DNA from: an uncultured Lachnospiraceae bacterium
GTDB lineage: Bacteria; Bacillota; Clostridia; Lachnospirales; Lachnospiraceae
Length of the DNA stretch: 35,907 bases
Assembly: GCA_946629175.1 (NCBI GenBank)
Contig: CAMOXN010000004.1
Coordinates: 1-35,907, forward strand
Direction of reading: 5' to 3'
Shown here: in pieces, positions 9,102-18,500 of the stretch
Numbering within the stretch: position 1 is the first letter of the stretch
Layout: the number at the start of each line of letters is the position of its first letter
The notes under the pieces: generated by a model
Database searches by the model: none
What the model saw: only the letters and a program-made list of their open reading frames with translations
Told to the model about the DNA's origin: nothing
Translations under genes and position numbers: made by a program

Positions 9102-9809
9102 TCACCATTCGATCTGCTCGACCGGTACAGGGTCCTCGTTGATCTCGAGCCTGTCCACCTTCCCGTTCCGAATGTGGATCACTTTGTCAGCCATTGGTGT
9201 CAGTGCCAGATTGTGCGTGATGACAATGACGGTCATTCCCTTCTCCCTGCAGGTCTTCTGCAGAAGTGCCAGGATCTGTTTGCCCGTCACATAGTCAAGA
9301 GCTCCTGTCGGCTCATCACACAGCAGGAGTTTGGGGTTTTTAGCGAGAGCGCGCGCGATCGCCACGCGCTGCTGCTCGCCGCCGGACAGCTGGGACGGGA
9401 AATTGTTCATCCTGTCCCCCAGTCCGACCTCTTTCATTGTTTCTTCCGCATCAAGCGGGTTCTTACAGATCTGTGAGGCAAGCTCAACATTCTCGAGCGC
9501 AGTGAGGTTCTGCACCAGATTGTAGAACTGGAAGACAAATCCGATATCGTAGCGCCTGTATTCCGTCAGCTGTCTGGAAGAGCTCTTACTGACATCTCTT
9601 CCATCCACAACGATCCTGCCCGATGTGCACTGGTCCATGCCGCCGAGCATATTGAGGATCGTCGTCTTTCCGGCCCCGCTGGGACCGACGATCACCGTAA
9701 ACTCTCCCTTATCAATGGTGAAATCAGCGCCGTTCACTGCCTTGATCTCCACCTCACCCATACGGTAGATCTTCGTGACATTTTCAAACAGAATAAAGGG
9801 ATCACTCAT
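9102..9809 (-). CDS. ABC transporter ATP-binding protein (LolD/MacB type)
   Basis: A 235-residue stand-alone ATPase with Walker [10 protein letters not shown]-loop (VFQFYNLV), signature LSGGEQQR, and Walker [13 protein letters not shown]. The [15 protein letters not shown] and DEPTGALD pairing is characteristic of the LolD/MacB/FtsE group that works with FtsX-type permeases, which matches the next gene. It starts 32 bp after the end of the penicillin-binding protein gene on the same strand. The nearest SD-like sequence (GAGAGG) is about 14 bases from the ATG, so initiation may be inefficient or partly coupled. Confidence 0.92.
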   Translation of the reverse strand: MSDPFILFENVTKIYRMGEVEIKAVNGADFTIDKGEFTVIVGPSGAGKTTILNMLGGMDQCTSGRIVVDGRDVSKSSSRQLTEYRRYDIGFVFQFYNLVQNLTALENVELASQICKNPLDAEETMKEVGLGDRMNNFPSQLSGGEQQRVAIARALAKNPKLLLCDEPTGALDYVTGKQILALLQKTCREKGMTVIVITHNLALTPMADKVIHIRNGKVDRLEINEDPVPVEQIEW

Positions 9810-9840
9810 AACTTGCGAACATACCTCTCAGGATTGCGTG

Positions 9841-12420
9841 TTACTGTCCGTCCGCAGCATCTGCGCTTACGTTGTTGTCACTGCTTGCGCTGAAGTCACC
9901 GCTTCCGGAATCGTCTCCGCCGCCGGAGTTGTCTCCGCCGCCGGTGTTATCTCCGCCGCCGGTGTTATCTCCGCCGCCGGAGTTGTCTCCGCCGCCTGTG
10001 TTGTCTCCACCGCCGGTATTGTCTCCGCCGCCGGTATTGTCTCCGCCTCCGGTGTTGTCTCCGCCGCCGGTGTTGTCTCCGCCGCCGGTATTGTCTCCGC
10101 CGCCGGTGTTATCTCCGCCGCCGGGATTGTTCCCGCCGCCGCTGTTATCTCCGCCGCCGGGATTGTTCCCGCCTTCGGGGAATTCCTCGCCGCCGCTGTT
10201 ATCTCCGCCGCCGATGTTATCTCCCTGTCCGCCGTTATCATTGTCCGGTTCCACAAATACAGGCGGCTCTTCGATAAAGAACTGCTCTTCTTTGGTCGTT
10301 TCTTTCTTCTCGGTGGCCGCTTCCGTATTGGAATCATCATGATGGCCGTGGTAGTCGTCGTCATCATCTCTTTCCTGGTCCTTGAGAGCCCTCTTCTCTT
10401 TGGCGCGGTCGTAGTCCTTGAATTCGACCGCCTCGAGGTCTTCATGGATCAGGTTCATAAAGCTGTTCCAGATCCTTCCCGGCCAAGCCGCTCCCTGAAG
10501 TCCCCGGACGCTTTCCGGCGTATCACAGCCAACCCAGACTGCCGTCGTGTAATAGTGCGTGAAGCCGCAGAACCATCCGTCCTTGGCATCGTCCGTCGTT
10601 CCCGTCTTGCCTGCGCAGGGCATTCCGTTCCTGAGTCCCAGGCCGCGCCCGGTGCCCCAGTCTTCTTCCATAACGCCCTGCAGAACGCTCACCATCTCTC
10701 TGGCCGCGTTCTTATCATAGATCTTGGAGGACACTCCGTCATAGGAATAGATCGTTGAGCCCTTATAATCAAGGATCTTCGTGATGCAGGTGGGGATCCT
10801 GTATTTTCCGTCGTTCTGCAGTGTGCTGTAACCTGCGGCCATCTCGACCGGTTCGACGCCGTAGGTGAATCCGCCCAGGCTCGTCGCGAGCGTATAATCG
10901 GAATCCACGATCTGCGAAAAATGCATTCCCTTAAGTTTGGAAAGGCCGTATCTCGGCGTTACATCCTCATAGACCTGCCAGGCGACAGTATTGAGAGATC
11001 TCTGGACCGCCTCGCTCAGCTCCATTTCACCGTAATAGCCTCCGCCCGCGTTCTTCGGTCCGTCTTCGATCTCCTGGTCCTCGACCAGAGTCCCGGGATA
11101 GTATTCCCTCTCAAATGCCGGCGTATACACCACGAGCGGTTTAATGGAACTGCCGGGCTGCCTGTGGCTCTGGAACGCGCGGTTCAGCGTGAGCGCGGAG
11201 TCTATGTCCTGCGAGCGCCCGCCGACCATTGCCACGACCTGTCCGGTACTGTTGTCTATGCAGACAGCCGCGCCCTGCATTTTGTACTTGCCGTCATCCG
11301 CCGTGTCCGTGAAGGAAGACAGCTCTTCATCCACGCACTCCTGCAGTTCATCCTGCTTCTCCATATCGAACGAAGTGTAGATCTTATAACCGCCCTTGAA
11401 GAGTTTGGCAAGGCAGGCGTCGTAAAGATCGTTGTAGATATTATCATAGGAAGCCCGCTCCTGGTCTGACGCGAAGTCATACCGGAGTGAGAAATCAGGG
11501 TCCTCGATCTGCATCAGGACCTCGGTAGCGCACTTATAGGTATAAGTGAGCACATATGTGTTCTCATTCAGGTCTGATTTCCTGTTCCCGCTCAGATCCA
11601 GGACAATGCTCTCCTTGACAGCCTGGTCATACTCAGCCTGGGAGATCACACCGTCGCTGAGCATATTGGACAGGATCAGGTTCCTTCTCTGCACGGTATG
11701 CTCCGGATAGACAAGCGGATCGTAATAGGTCGGGCTGTTCGGTATCGCGCACAGGTATGCCACCTGTGACAGATCCAGTTTATCAGGCGTTTTGTTGAAA
11801 TATCCTTCCGAAGCGGACGCGATCCCGTAATAGCCGTTCATGAAGTAGATATTGTTGAGATAAAACTCAAGGATCTGGTCCTTGTTGTATTTCTTCTCCA
11901 TGTCCCAGGCGATGAAGATCTCCTCGATCTTCCTCTCCCAGGTACGCCCGTTATTCAGGAAGATCCCTCTTGCGAGCTGCATCGTGATCGTGCTTCCGCC
12001 CTGCGTGATCTGTCTTCGCAGGACAAGCTCTTTTGCCGCGCGCACGATCGCCTTGTAATCGACGCCGTTATGCTTGTAATAGCTCTTGTCCTCAATGCTG
12101 ACGATCGCCTGCTTGAACAGTTCGGGGATCTGGGAATAAGTCAGGTAATTCGAATCCTTATCAGGCAGAGTCTCCGAAATAAGTGTGCCTTCGGAGTCAT
12201 AGATCTCTCCTGTCTGGGAAGGGACGAAAGTCTCCTTCGTAGACTCAGAGACGAAGCTGTCCGCTTCATCCTTCATCGCTTTGACCCTGTCATAGTAACC
12301 GCCAAAATAGAAAATGCAAAGTGCGGCCAGCATCCCTGTAAGGAACAGCAGTATAAGCACTTTTAATATTAACAGGATGGGATTCGTTCTCCTCTTTTTC
12401 CTTCGTCCATTCTTAGCCAT
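9841..12420 (-). CDS. Class A penicillin-binding protein (transglycosylase/transpeptidase) with Gly-Asn-Asp repeat tail
   Basis: An 859-residue bifunctional peptidoglycan synthase of the PBP1A family. The N terminus is cytoplasmic and basic, with one membrane segment at about residues 14-40. The glycosyltransferase domain (about 60-240) carries catalytic Glu110 in SIEDKSY and the GGSTITMQLAR motif. The transpeptidase domain has SSIK (nucleophile Ser424, Lys427), SLN (475-477) and KTG (605-607). Beyond about residue 690 the protein becomes acidic and His/Asp-rich, then turns into a Gly-Gly-Gly-Asp-Asn-Thr/Ser repeat running almost to the end. I chose ATG 12420 because GGAGG is five bases upstream; a GTG at 12423 is too close to it. 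Its ATG overlaps the malQ stop by one base (TGATG), so the genes are probably translationally coupled. Confidence 0.95.
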   Translation of the reverse strand: MAKNGRRKKRRTNPILLILKVLILLFLTGMLAALCIFYFGGYYDRVKAMKDEADSFVSESTKETFVPSQTGEIYDSEGTLISETLPDKDSNYLTYSQIPELFKQAIVSIEDKSYYKHNGVDYKAIVRAAKELVLRRQITQGGSTITMQLARGIFLNNGRTWERKIEEIFIAWDMEKKYNKDQILEFYLNNIYFMNGYYGIASASEGYFNKTPDKLDLSQVAYLCAIPNSPTYYDPLVYPEHTVQRRNLILSNMLSDGVISQAEYDQAVKESIVLDLSGNRKSDLNENTYVLTYTYKCATEVLMQIEDPDFSLRYDFASDQERASYDNIYNDLYDACLAKLFKGGYKIYTSFDMEKQDELQECVDEELSSFTDTADDGKYKMQGAAVCIDNSTGQVVAMVGGRSQDIDSALTLNRAFQSHRQPGSSIKPLVVYTPAFEREYYPGTLVEDQEIEDGPKNAGGGYYGEMELSEAVQRSLNTVAWQVYEDVTPRYGLSKLKGMHFSQIVDSDYTLATSLGGFTYGVEPVEMAAGYSTLQNDGKYRIPTCITKILDYKGSTIYSYDGVSSKIYDKNAAREMVSVLQGVMEEDWGTGRGLGLRNGMPCAGKTGTTDDAKDGWFCGFTHYYTTAVWVGCDTPESVRGLQGAAWPGRIWNSFMNLIHEDLEAVEFKDYDRAKEKRALKDQERDDDDDYHGHHDDSNTEAATEKKETTKEEQFFIEEPPVFVEPDNDNGGQGDNIGGGDNSGGEEFPEGGNNPGGGDNSGGGNNPGGGDNTGGGDNTGGGDNTGGGDNTGGGDNTGGGDNTGGGDNTGGGDNSGGGDNTGGGDNTGGGDNSGGGDDSGSGDFSASSDNNVSADAADGQ
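9907..10158 (-). repeat. 18-bp coding minisatellite in the PBP tail
   Basis: Fourteen consecutive 18-bp units, each encoding six residues of the type GGGDNT, GGGDNS, GGGNNP or GGGDDS. Seven GGGDNT units in a row are nearly identical in DNA. More diverged units continue to about 10235. The unit length is a multiple of three, so gain or loss of copies would change tail length without a frameshift. Confidence 0.92.
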
Positions 12421-13970
12421 CACTTCCTCCGGGAACTATCGTCCTCTTTTTTGGGTATCCTGCCGTAGAGTTTTGCAAGCTGATAAATACTTCTGCTGAG
12501 ATCCGCTGATAAGAACCTTGGCTCCAGCCTCCACTGCCAGTTCTCCCCGAGTGTGCCGGGGTGGTTGATCCTCGCTTCTTTTCCTTTTACCAGATAGTCC
12601 TGCAGCGGAATGATGCACAGATCCGCCACGGAGCGGTAAGCTTCCCGGATCATATCCCACACGAATGTACCGTAATCCGTATTCTCCGAGTGGATGTATC
12701 TCCTCGCGAGATCCCTGTCATGGTCGCTGATCTCCTCGATCCACGCCCTCGTCGTCGTATTGTCGTGTGTTCCGGTATAAACGACGCAGTTCCTGATATG
12801 GTTGTAGGGCAGATAATAGCTGTATTCCGTCCAGTCAAAAGCGTACTGAAGGACTTTCATTCCGGGATACCCGGTGTCCTCAAGGAGCTTCTCCGTGACA
12901 GGTGTGAGCGTCCCGAGGTCCTCCGCGATGATCGGCACATCTCCGAGCTGCTCCTTAAGGGCCTTGAAAAAGTCCATGCCCGGTCCCTTCATGATCTTCC
13001 CGTTCTCGGCCGTCTCTTCACCGGCGGGCACCGCGTAATACTCCGCGAAGCCGTTGAAATGGTCGATGCGCAGCACGTCATAGAACTCCATATTGCGCTT
13101 GATCCGGTTGATCCACCATTTATAACCGCTCTTTTTGAGTGCCTTCCAGTCATAGAGAGGATTGCCCCAGAGCTGCCCGGTCTTTGAGAAAGCATCAGGC
13201 GCGCAGCCCGCGACATGAGTGGGATCTCCGTGCTTGTCAAAACAGAAGATCTCTTTGTGCGCCCACGAAGCGGCGCTGTCCATCGCGACATAGAAAGGGA
13301 TATCCCCGATGATGCTGATGCCCTTCTCTGTGGCATAGGTATGGAGCTTCTCCCAGTGTCTCTCGAACTCGTACTGCTGGAAGAAATAGAATCCCATTTC
13401 GTCCGCCAGTTCCGCCTCCGCCTTTTTCAGGGCGGCGGGCACGCGGAGCCTGAGGTCTTCCTCCCAGTTCTGCCAGCTCTTTCCCCCTTCTCTCTGTTTG
13501 ATCGACATGAAAAGCGCGTAGTCCCTGAGCCAGTACGCCTCTTTTTCAAGAAATGCCTTATATTCTCCTGCCTGCTTCGCCGCGCCGTTCTGCAGCCTGC
13601 CGTCCATGCTCTCCTTAAATCGCCCGTAAGCTTTTCTCAGAAGAGGATAGCGGTTCTCATACATCGCGCCGTAATCTACCTTTTCCCGATCCGAACCGAA
13701 CCATACCGATTCGCATTCCTCCCATGTGAGCAGCCCGTCGCCGATCAGCTGTTCGAGATCGATAAAATAGGGATTGCCCGCAAAAGAAGAGACGGACTGA
13801 TAGGGGCTGTCTCCGAAGCCTGTCTGGCAGAAGGGAAGGACCTGCCACATGCTCTGTCCGGATTCCTTCAAAAAGTCGATGAAAGCATACGCTTCCCTGT
13901 CAAAGCACCCGATCCCGAAGCGGGAGGGCAGTGAAAATACCGGCATCAGAATACCGCACTGTCTTTTCAT
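12420..13970 (-). CDS. malQ: 4-alpha-glucanotransferase (amylomaltase)
   Basis: A 516-residue GH77 enzyme that moves alpha-1,4-glucan segments between maltodextrins in the cytoplasm. Visible family motifs: the N-terminal SMWQVLPFCQTG and GDSPYQS region, RIDHF with nucleophile Asp303, IAEDLG with acid/base Glu350, and GTHDN with Asp403. I chose the ATG at 13970 because AAAGGA lies eight bases upstream and the protein then begins MKRQCGILMPV, as usual for the family. A longer reading from 14027 runs through a GC hairpin and is unlikely. It overlaps the PBP start by one base, an unexpected partnership of glycogen/maltodextrin metabolism with wall synthesis. Confidence 0.95.
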   Translation of the reverse strand: MKRQCGILMPVFSLPSRFGIGCFDREAYAFIDFLKESGQSMWQVLPFCQTGFGDSPYQSVSSFAGNPYFIDLEQLIGDGLLTWEECESVWFGSDREKVDYGAMYENRYPLLRKAYGRFKESMDGRLQNGAAKQAGEYKAFLEKEAYWLRDYALFMSIKQREGGKSWQNWEEDLRLRVPAALKKAEAELADEMGFYFFQQYEFERHWEKLHTYATEKGISIIGDIPFYVAMDSAASWAHKEIFCFDKHGDPTHVAGCAPDAFSKTGQLWGNPLYDWKALKKSGYKWWINRIKRNMEFYDVLRIDHFNGFAEYYAVPAGEETAENGKIMKGPGMDFFKALKEQLGDVPIIAEDLGTLTPVTEKLLEDTGYPGMKVLQYAFDWTEYSYYLPYNHIRNCVVYTGTHDNTTTRAWIEEISDHDRDLARRYIHSENTDYGTFVWDMIREAYRSVADLCIIPLQDYLVKGKEARINHPGTLGENWQWRLEPRFLSADLSRSIYQLAKLYGRIPKKEDDSSRRK

Positions 13971-14000
13971 ATGATCAAATATCCTTTCTAACGCGTCATG

Positions 14001-14114
14001 CCCGCCGCAGGAACGCGGCGGGATCATCTTTGCTGTAAAGCGGAAGGAGGATTACCCTTGACGAATAATCCTCCACCGTATTAAGCATCCTATTCGAATC
14101 TTATTCCGGAATAA
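14001..14114 (-). other. Three successive inverted repeats between rubrerythrin and malQ
   Basis: In the minus-strand direction of travel these are: a 14-bp palindrome TTATTCCGGAATAA (14101-14114), right after the rubrerythrin stop; a 9-bp inverted repeat GGAGGATTA/TAATCCTCC with an 11-nt loop (14046-14074); and an 8-bp GC stem CCCGCCGC/GCGGCGGG with a 6-nt loop (14001-14022), about 31 bp before the malQ ATG. None has a proper T run. They could slow RNA decay, act as weak terminators, or form part of the malQ leader. Confidence 0.6.
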
Positions 14115-14119
14115 ACAGA

Positions 14120-14680
14120 TTAATAGTTGTCAGCGTGAATTTCAAAATAAGCCTGCGGGTGATCGCATACAGGACATACATCGGGAGCGCTCGGGCCGAC
14201 TACGATATGGCCGCAGTTGCCGCATTCCCAGACGCGGTCGCCGTCCTTGGAGAATACCAGGCCGCCCTCAATATTCTCGATCAGCTTGCGATATCTTGCT
14301 TCATGCTCTTTCTCGATCGCGGCTACCATCTCAAAGAGGTTCGCGATCTCCGTAAATCCTTCCTCCCTTGCCGTCTTGGCAAATCCGGGATACATTTCCT
14401 GCCATTCGTGCTGCTCGCCGTCCGCGGCGATCTCAAGATTATCTCTTGTGTCATGTACGCCCTCAAGGATCTTGTACCAGATCTTGGCATGCTCTCTCTC
14501 GTTCGCCGCAGTCTGCTCGAAGATCTTGGCGATCTGGACATATCCGTCCTTTTTCGCCTTGGACGCGAAATAAGTATATTTGTTGCGCGCCTGGGACTCG
14601 CCTGCGAACGCTTCCATCAGGTTGTCAAAAGTCTTCGTACCGATAAGATTCTTGCCGAGTTTTGCATAAATATCCGACAT
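14120..14680 (-). CDS. rbr: Rubrerythrin
   Basis: A 186-residue cytoplasmic peroxide-reducing protein of anaerobes. The N-terminal four-helix ferritin-like domain carries the diiron ligands in AGESQAR (Glu28), the ANEREHA segment and the EKEHEARY segment. The C-terminal rubredoxin-like domain has CGNC (Cys153, Cys156) and CPVC (Cys169, Cys172) for one iron. I chose the ATG at 14680 because GGAGG stands seven bases upstream; the reading frame extends ten codons further without a ribosome site. It is probably transcribed on its own from the promoter at 14750-14779. It protects oxygen-sensitive metabolism, consistent with the hydrogenase maturase further along. Confidence 0.97.
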   Translation of the reverse strand: MSDIYAKLGKNLIGTKTFDNLMEAFAGESQARNKYTYFASKAKKDGYVQIAKIFEQTAANEREHAKIWYKILEGVHDTRDNLEIAADGEQHEWQEMYPGFAKTAREEGFTEIANLFEMVAAIEKEHEARYRKLIENIEGGLVFSKDGDRVWECGNCGHIVVGPSAPDVCPVCDHPQAYFEIHADNY

Positions 14681-14730
14681 ATTCGTACCTCCATAAACCA
14701 AAACAAACACAACTCGTCCGATACCGGACT

Positions 14731-14779
14731 TGCTAATAGTTTAGCACAATTTATGCTGTGTAAACAGCGGTTTTGTCAA
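14731..14779 (-). promoter_or_regulatory. Probable promoter of rubrerythrin, with a small inverted repeat
   Basis: On the minus strand a perfect TTGACA (14779-14774) is followed after 18 bp by CATAAA (14755-14750). Just downstream, TGCTAA (14731-14736) and TTAGCA (14741-14746) form an inverted repeat with a 4-bp gap. That could be an operator, since peroxide-responsive control of rubrerythrin is common, but it is not a clear PerR box. Confidence 0.45.
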
Positions 14780-14807
14780 ATACGATATCAAAATCCGGCG
14801 CGGATCA

Positions 14808-15422
14808 TTACTTCGTCCTCCAGAGCCTTGCCAGCATGCAGCCCGCGACCGCTCCGATCAGGCATCCGATCGTGTTGTTCACGATGTCATCCACCTGAAA
14901 ACATCCGAGTCCCCACCGGAGCTGCGCGTATTCCGTGGCGCAGCTGCACAGAAATCCGGCCAGAGTACAGGCGGTCACGCTGTACCGCATAGGTTTAAAA
15001 ATGAAGGGCAGCAGGTACCCCATCGGGATATAGAGAAGGATATTGAGGAACACCTCCCTTGCATAGGTATAGCTGCTGATATGTATGTGCGACAGCGTCT
15101 CCTCAAGTCCTTCGGGCAGGAGTCTGAGGGTATCCCACAGGCTGAGATCCAGATCGAACGCCTGCCGGTAGTTGAAAAACGCCGGCGCCTCGCCAAAATA
15201 CCCCGGGCTCCTGTTCAGGATCGTAAAACTCAGATTCCCGAGAATATAGACCGCGAATACGATCAGGGCCGTCCCCCTCACGAGCGGCTTCCACCTCAGA
15301 ATGCACAGAAGGACCGGAAGCATCACGACCGTTGAAAGAACGATCATGAATATGGCCCTGTCCTCCTCATTGAACAGGACGTCGGCAAAATAGCCCAATT
15401 TTAAGATCAGTTCAGAAAACAT
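14808..15422 (-). CDS. VanZ family membrane protein
   Basis: A 204-residue integral membrane protein with about five hydrophobic segments. Family-typical stretches are NILLYIPMGYLLPF in the middle and GLGCFQVDDIVNNTIGCLIG near the C terminus, preceded by a Glu and Gln on the same helix (ATEYAQL). VanZ itself gives low-level teicoplanin resistance, but most chromosomal relatives have no known function and there are no van genes here. I chose ATG 15422 because AAGGA lies eight bases upstream. Longer readings start at 15431 and 15467. It sits after the carB terminator, so it probably has its own promoter, which I could not identify. Confidence 0.8.
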   Translation of the reverse strand: MFSELILKLGYFADVLFNEEDRAIFMIVLSTVVMLPVLLCILRWKPLVRGTALIVFAVYILGNLSFTILNRSPGYFGEAPAFFNYRQAFDLDLSLWDTLRLLPEGLEETLSHIHISSYTYAREVFLNILLYIPMGYLLPFIFKPMRYSVTACTLAGFLCSCATEYAQLRWGLGCFQVDDIVNNTIGCLIGAVAGCMLARLWRTK

Positions 15423-15518
15423 AGATATCATCCTTATGCTGTTTTTTAATGCTGTATTTTTGATCACGTTTTGCTTGCCAGGACATGTCCTCTTTCCTGA
15501 CAGACAATGTTTTACATG

Positions 15519-15551
15519 AAAAATGCCTGTAAGTCAAACCGGCTTACAGGC
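15519..15551 (-). terminator. Intrinsic terminator of carB
   Basis: A perfect 9-bp stem GCCTGTAAG/CTTACAGGC (15525-15533 with 15543-15551) around a 9-nt loop. On the minus strand it is followed by A and five T (15523-15519). It lies 36 bp after the carB stop codon. Confidence 0.85.
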
Positions 15552-15587
15552 AAAATCATAACGATTATCTTACATTTTTCTGAATTT

Positions 15588-18500
15588 TTATTTGATCATC
15601 GAGTGCCATTCCTGAAGCGACCTGATCTCGCTGTCGCCGTGCTTTATGACATAGCGGATCCCCTCTGCCGCCGCGCGCGCGGCGTCGATCGTCGTGATGT
15701 AAGGGACGCGCGCCTTGATGGCGTTCTTTCTCAGATAGCTGTCGTCGTGGATGCTGTCCTTGCCGACAGGGGAATTGATGATCAGGTTGACCTTTCCGTT
15801 CGTGATGAGGTCGATGATATTGGGTCTTCCCTCGTAGAGCTTCTTTACGCGCTCCGCGGGGATCCCTGCCGCCTGGATCAGGTCGCAGGTGCCGCCCGTC
15901 GCGAGGATCTTGAAACCGCACTCATGGAAGATCTCAGCAACTTCGGCGACTTCGGGCTTGTCTTTCTTGTTCACGGAGATCAGGACAGTGCCGCTCGTAG
16001 GAAGAGTCGCGTTCGCACCTTCCTGCGCTTTGAAATAAGCTTCACCTGTCTTGTCGGCGATTCCGAGCACTTCTCCCGTGGAGCGCATCTCGGGTCCGAG
16101 GACGGGGTCGACTTCCTGGAACATATTGAACGGGAAGACGGCCTCTTTGACGCCATAGTAAGGGATCGTTCTCTCGCCGAGCGAAGCGACGGGAGAAGGC
16201 CTTCCCGTGAGCTCGGAAGTAATGATATCGGTCGCGATGGGAACCATGCGGATCCCGCATACCTTGGACACGAGCGGAACTGTGCGGGAAGCTCTGGGAT
16301 TGGCCTCCAGCACGTACACCTTTCCGTTCTCGATCGCATACTGCATGTTCATCAGACCGACGACATTCATCTCTTCAGCGATCCTGCGCGTGTATTCCTT
16401 GATCGTCTCCAGATTGTCCTTCTGGATATGTTTGGAAGGAATGATGCAGGCGGAATCTCCGGAGTGGATGCCCGCGAGCTCAATGTGTTCCATAACTGCG
16501 GGCACATAGGCATGCTTGCCGTCGCTGATCGCGTCCGCTTCACACTCCATCGCGTGGTTGAGGAAACGGTCGATGAGGATCGGCCTGTCAGGTGTGACAC
16601 CGACTGCCGCGAGCATATAGTCCTTCATGGAATCGTCGTCATAGACTACTTCCATACCACGTCCGCCCAGGACATAGGAGGGACGGACCATGACGGGATA
16701 GCCGATCCCGTTCGCGATCCTGATCGCTTCCTCGACTGTGGTCGCCATACCTGATTCAGGCATGGGAATGCCGAGCTTGTCCATAGTGGCGCGGAAGTGG
16801 TCGCGGTCCTCCGCGAGATCGATGACTTCCGGCTGCGTTCCGAGGATCCTGACGCCGTTGGCCTTGAGGTCCGCCGCGAGATTCAGGGGCGTCTGGCCGC
16901 CGAACTGCGCGATGACGCCGAAAGGTTTCTCCTTGTAGTAAATAGCGAGCACGTCTTCCAGCGTGAGCGGTTCAAAATACAGTTTGTCGGATGTATCGTA
17001 GTCCGTGGAGACGGTCTCCGGATTGCAGTTGACGATGATCGTCTCAAATCCGAGTTCTCTGAGCGACTTCGCCGCATGTACGCAGCAGTAGTCGAACTCT
17101 ATGCCCTGTCCGATCCTGTTGGGGCCGCCGCCGAGGATCATGATCTTCGGGCGCTCAGTCTCGACGGGATCGTTGTCAGGCGCATTATAGGTGGAATAGT
17201 AATATGAACTGTCCTCAGTGCCGCTGACGTGGACAGCGTCCCAGTTCTCGACGACGCCGAGCTCTTCGCGCATATGACGGATCTCGCTCTCCGGGATCCC
17301 GAGGATCTCACTCAGGTACTTGTCGGAGAAGCCGTCCTTCTTGGCCTGTGTCAGAGCCTCTGCAGTGAGCGGGCCGCGCATCAGCGCCTCCTCCTCTTCC
17401 ACGAGTTCCTTCATCTGATTGACGAAATAGTGCTTGACGCCGGTCAGCTCAAAGATCTCGTCCGCGGTCGCGCCTTTGCGGAGCGCCTCATACATGATGA
17501 AATAGCGCTCGCTGTTGGGAATGACAAGGAGTTTTAAGAGTTTCTCTTTGCTGAGTTCGTTATAGTTCTTTACAAAGCCGAGGCCGTAGCGGTCTTTTTC
17601 CAGGGAGCGGATCGCTTTCTGGAAAGCTTCTTTGTAGTTCTTGCCGATGCTCATGACTTCGCCCACCGCCCGCATCTGCGTGCCGAGGTGGTCATTGACG
17701 CCCTTGAACTTTTCAAACGCCCAGCGGGCAAATTTGACGACGACGTAATCGCCGTCGGGCACATATTTGTCGAGCGTTCCGTACTTTCCGCAGGGCAGTT
17801 CCTTAAGAGTGAGCCCGGTGGCGAGCTTGGCTGATACCAGCGCGATCGGGAAACCGGTCGCTTTGGAGGCAAGTGCGGAGGAGCGGGACGTGCGCGGGTT
17901 GATCTCAATGACCACGACGCGGTCCGTCTTGGGATCGTGCGCGAACTGCACGTTCGTTCCACCGATGACGCCGATGTGCTCCACGATCTTATAAGACTGC
18001 TCCTGGAGTTTCTTCTGCAGATCCTCGCTGATCGTGAGCATGGGGGCCGTGCAGAAAGAGTCACCGGTGTGGACGCCTACGGGATCCACGTTCTCGATGA
18101 AGCAGACGGTGATCATGTTGTTGTCCTTGTCGCGGACCACTTCGAGCTCAAGCTCTTCCCAGCCCAGGATCGACTCTTCTACGAGGACCTGGTGGATGAG
18201 ACTCGCCTGCAGGCCGCGAGAGCATACGGTCCTGAGTTCTTCTTTATTATATACAAGACCGCCGCCGGTACCGCCCATCGTGTAAGCGGGACGAAGGACG
18301 ACAGGATAACCGAGCCGGTCCGCGATCGCCAGTGCCTCGTCAACGGAGTACGCGACTTCGCTGCGCGCCATCTCGATGCCGAGTTTGTTCATGGTCTCCT
18401 TGAATTCCACCCGGTCTTCGCCGCGGTCGATGGCATCGACCTGCACGCCGATGACTTTCACGCCGTATTTGTCGAGTATTCCATTTTTATAGAGCTCGGA

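Noticed and set aside
9775-10758. Long plus-strand open frames across the PBP tail, rich in Ala-Gly-Val-Ser or Pro-Pro-Val-Leu-Ser repeats.
   Set aside because: They are the complement of the 18-bp GGGDNT repeat, which happens to lack stop codons in other frames. The minus-strand frame contains all PBP catalytic motifs.
15507-16754. A 415-codon plus-strand open frame opposite carB.
   Set aside because: It is the complement of conserved carB codons in GC-rich DNA; it has no ribosome site and no recognisable domain.
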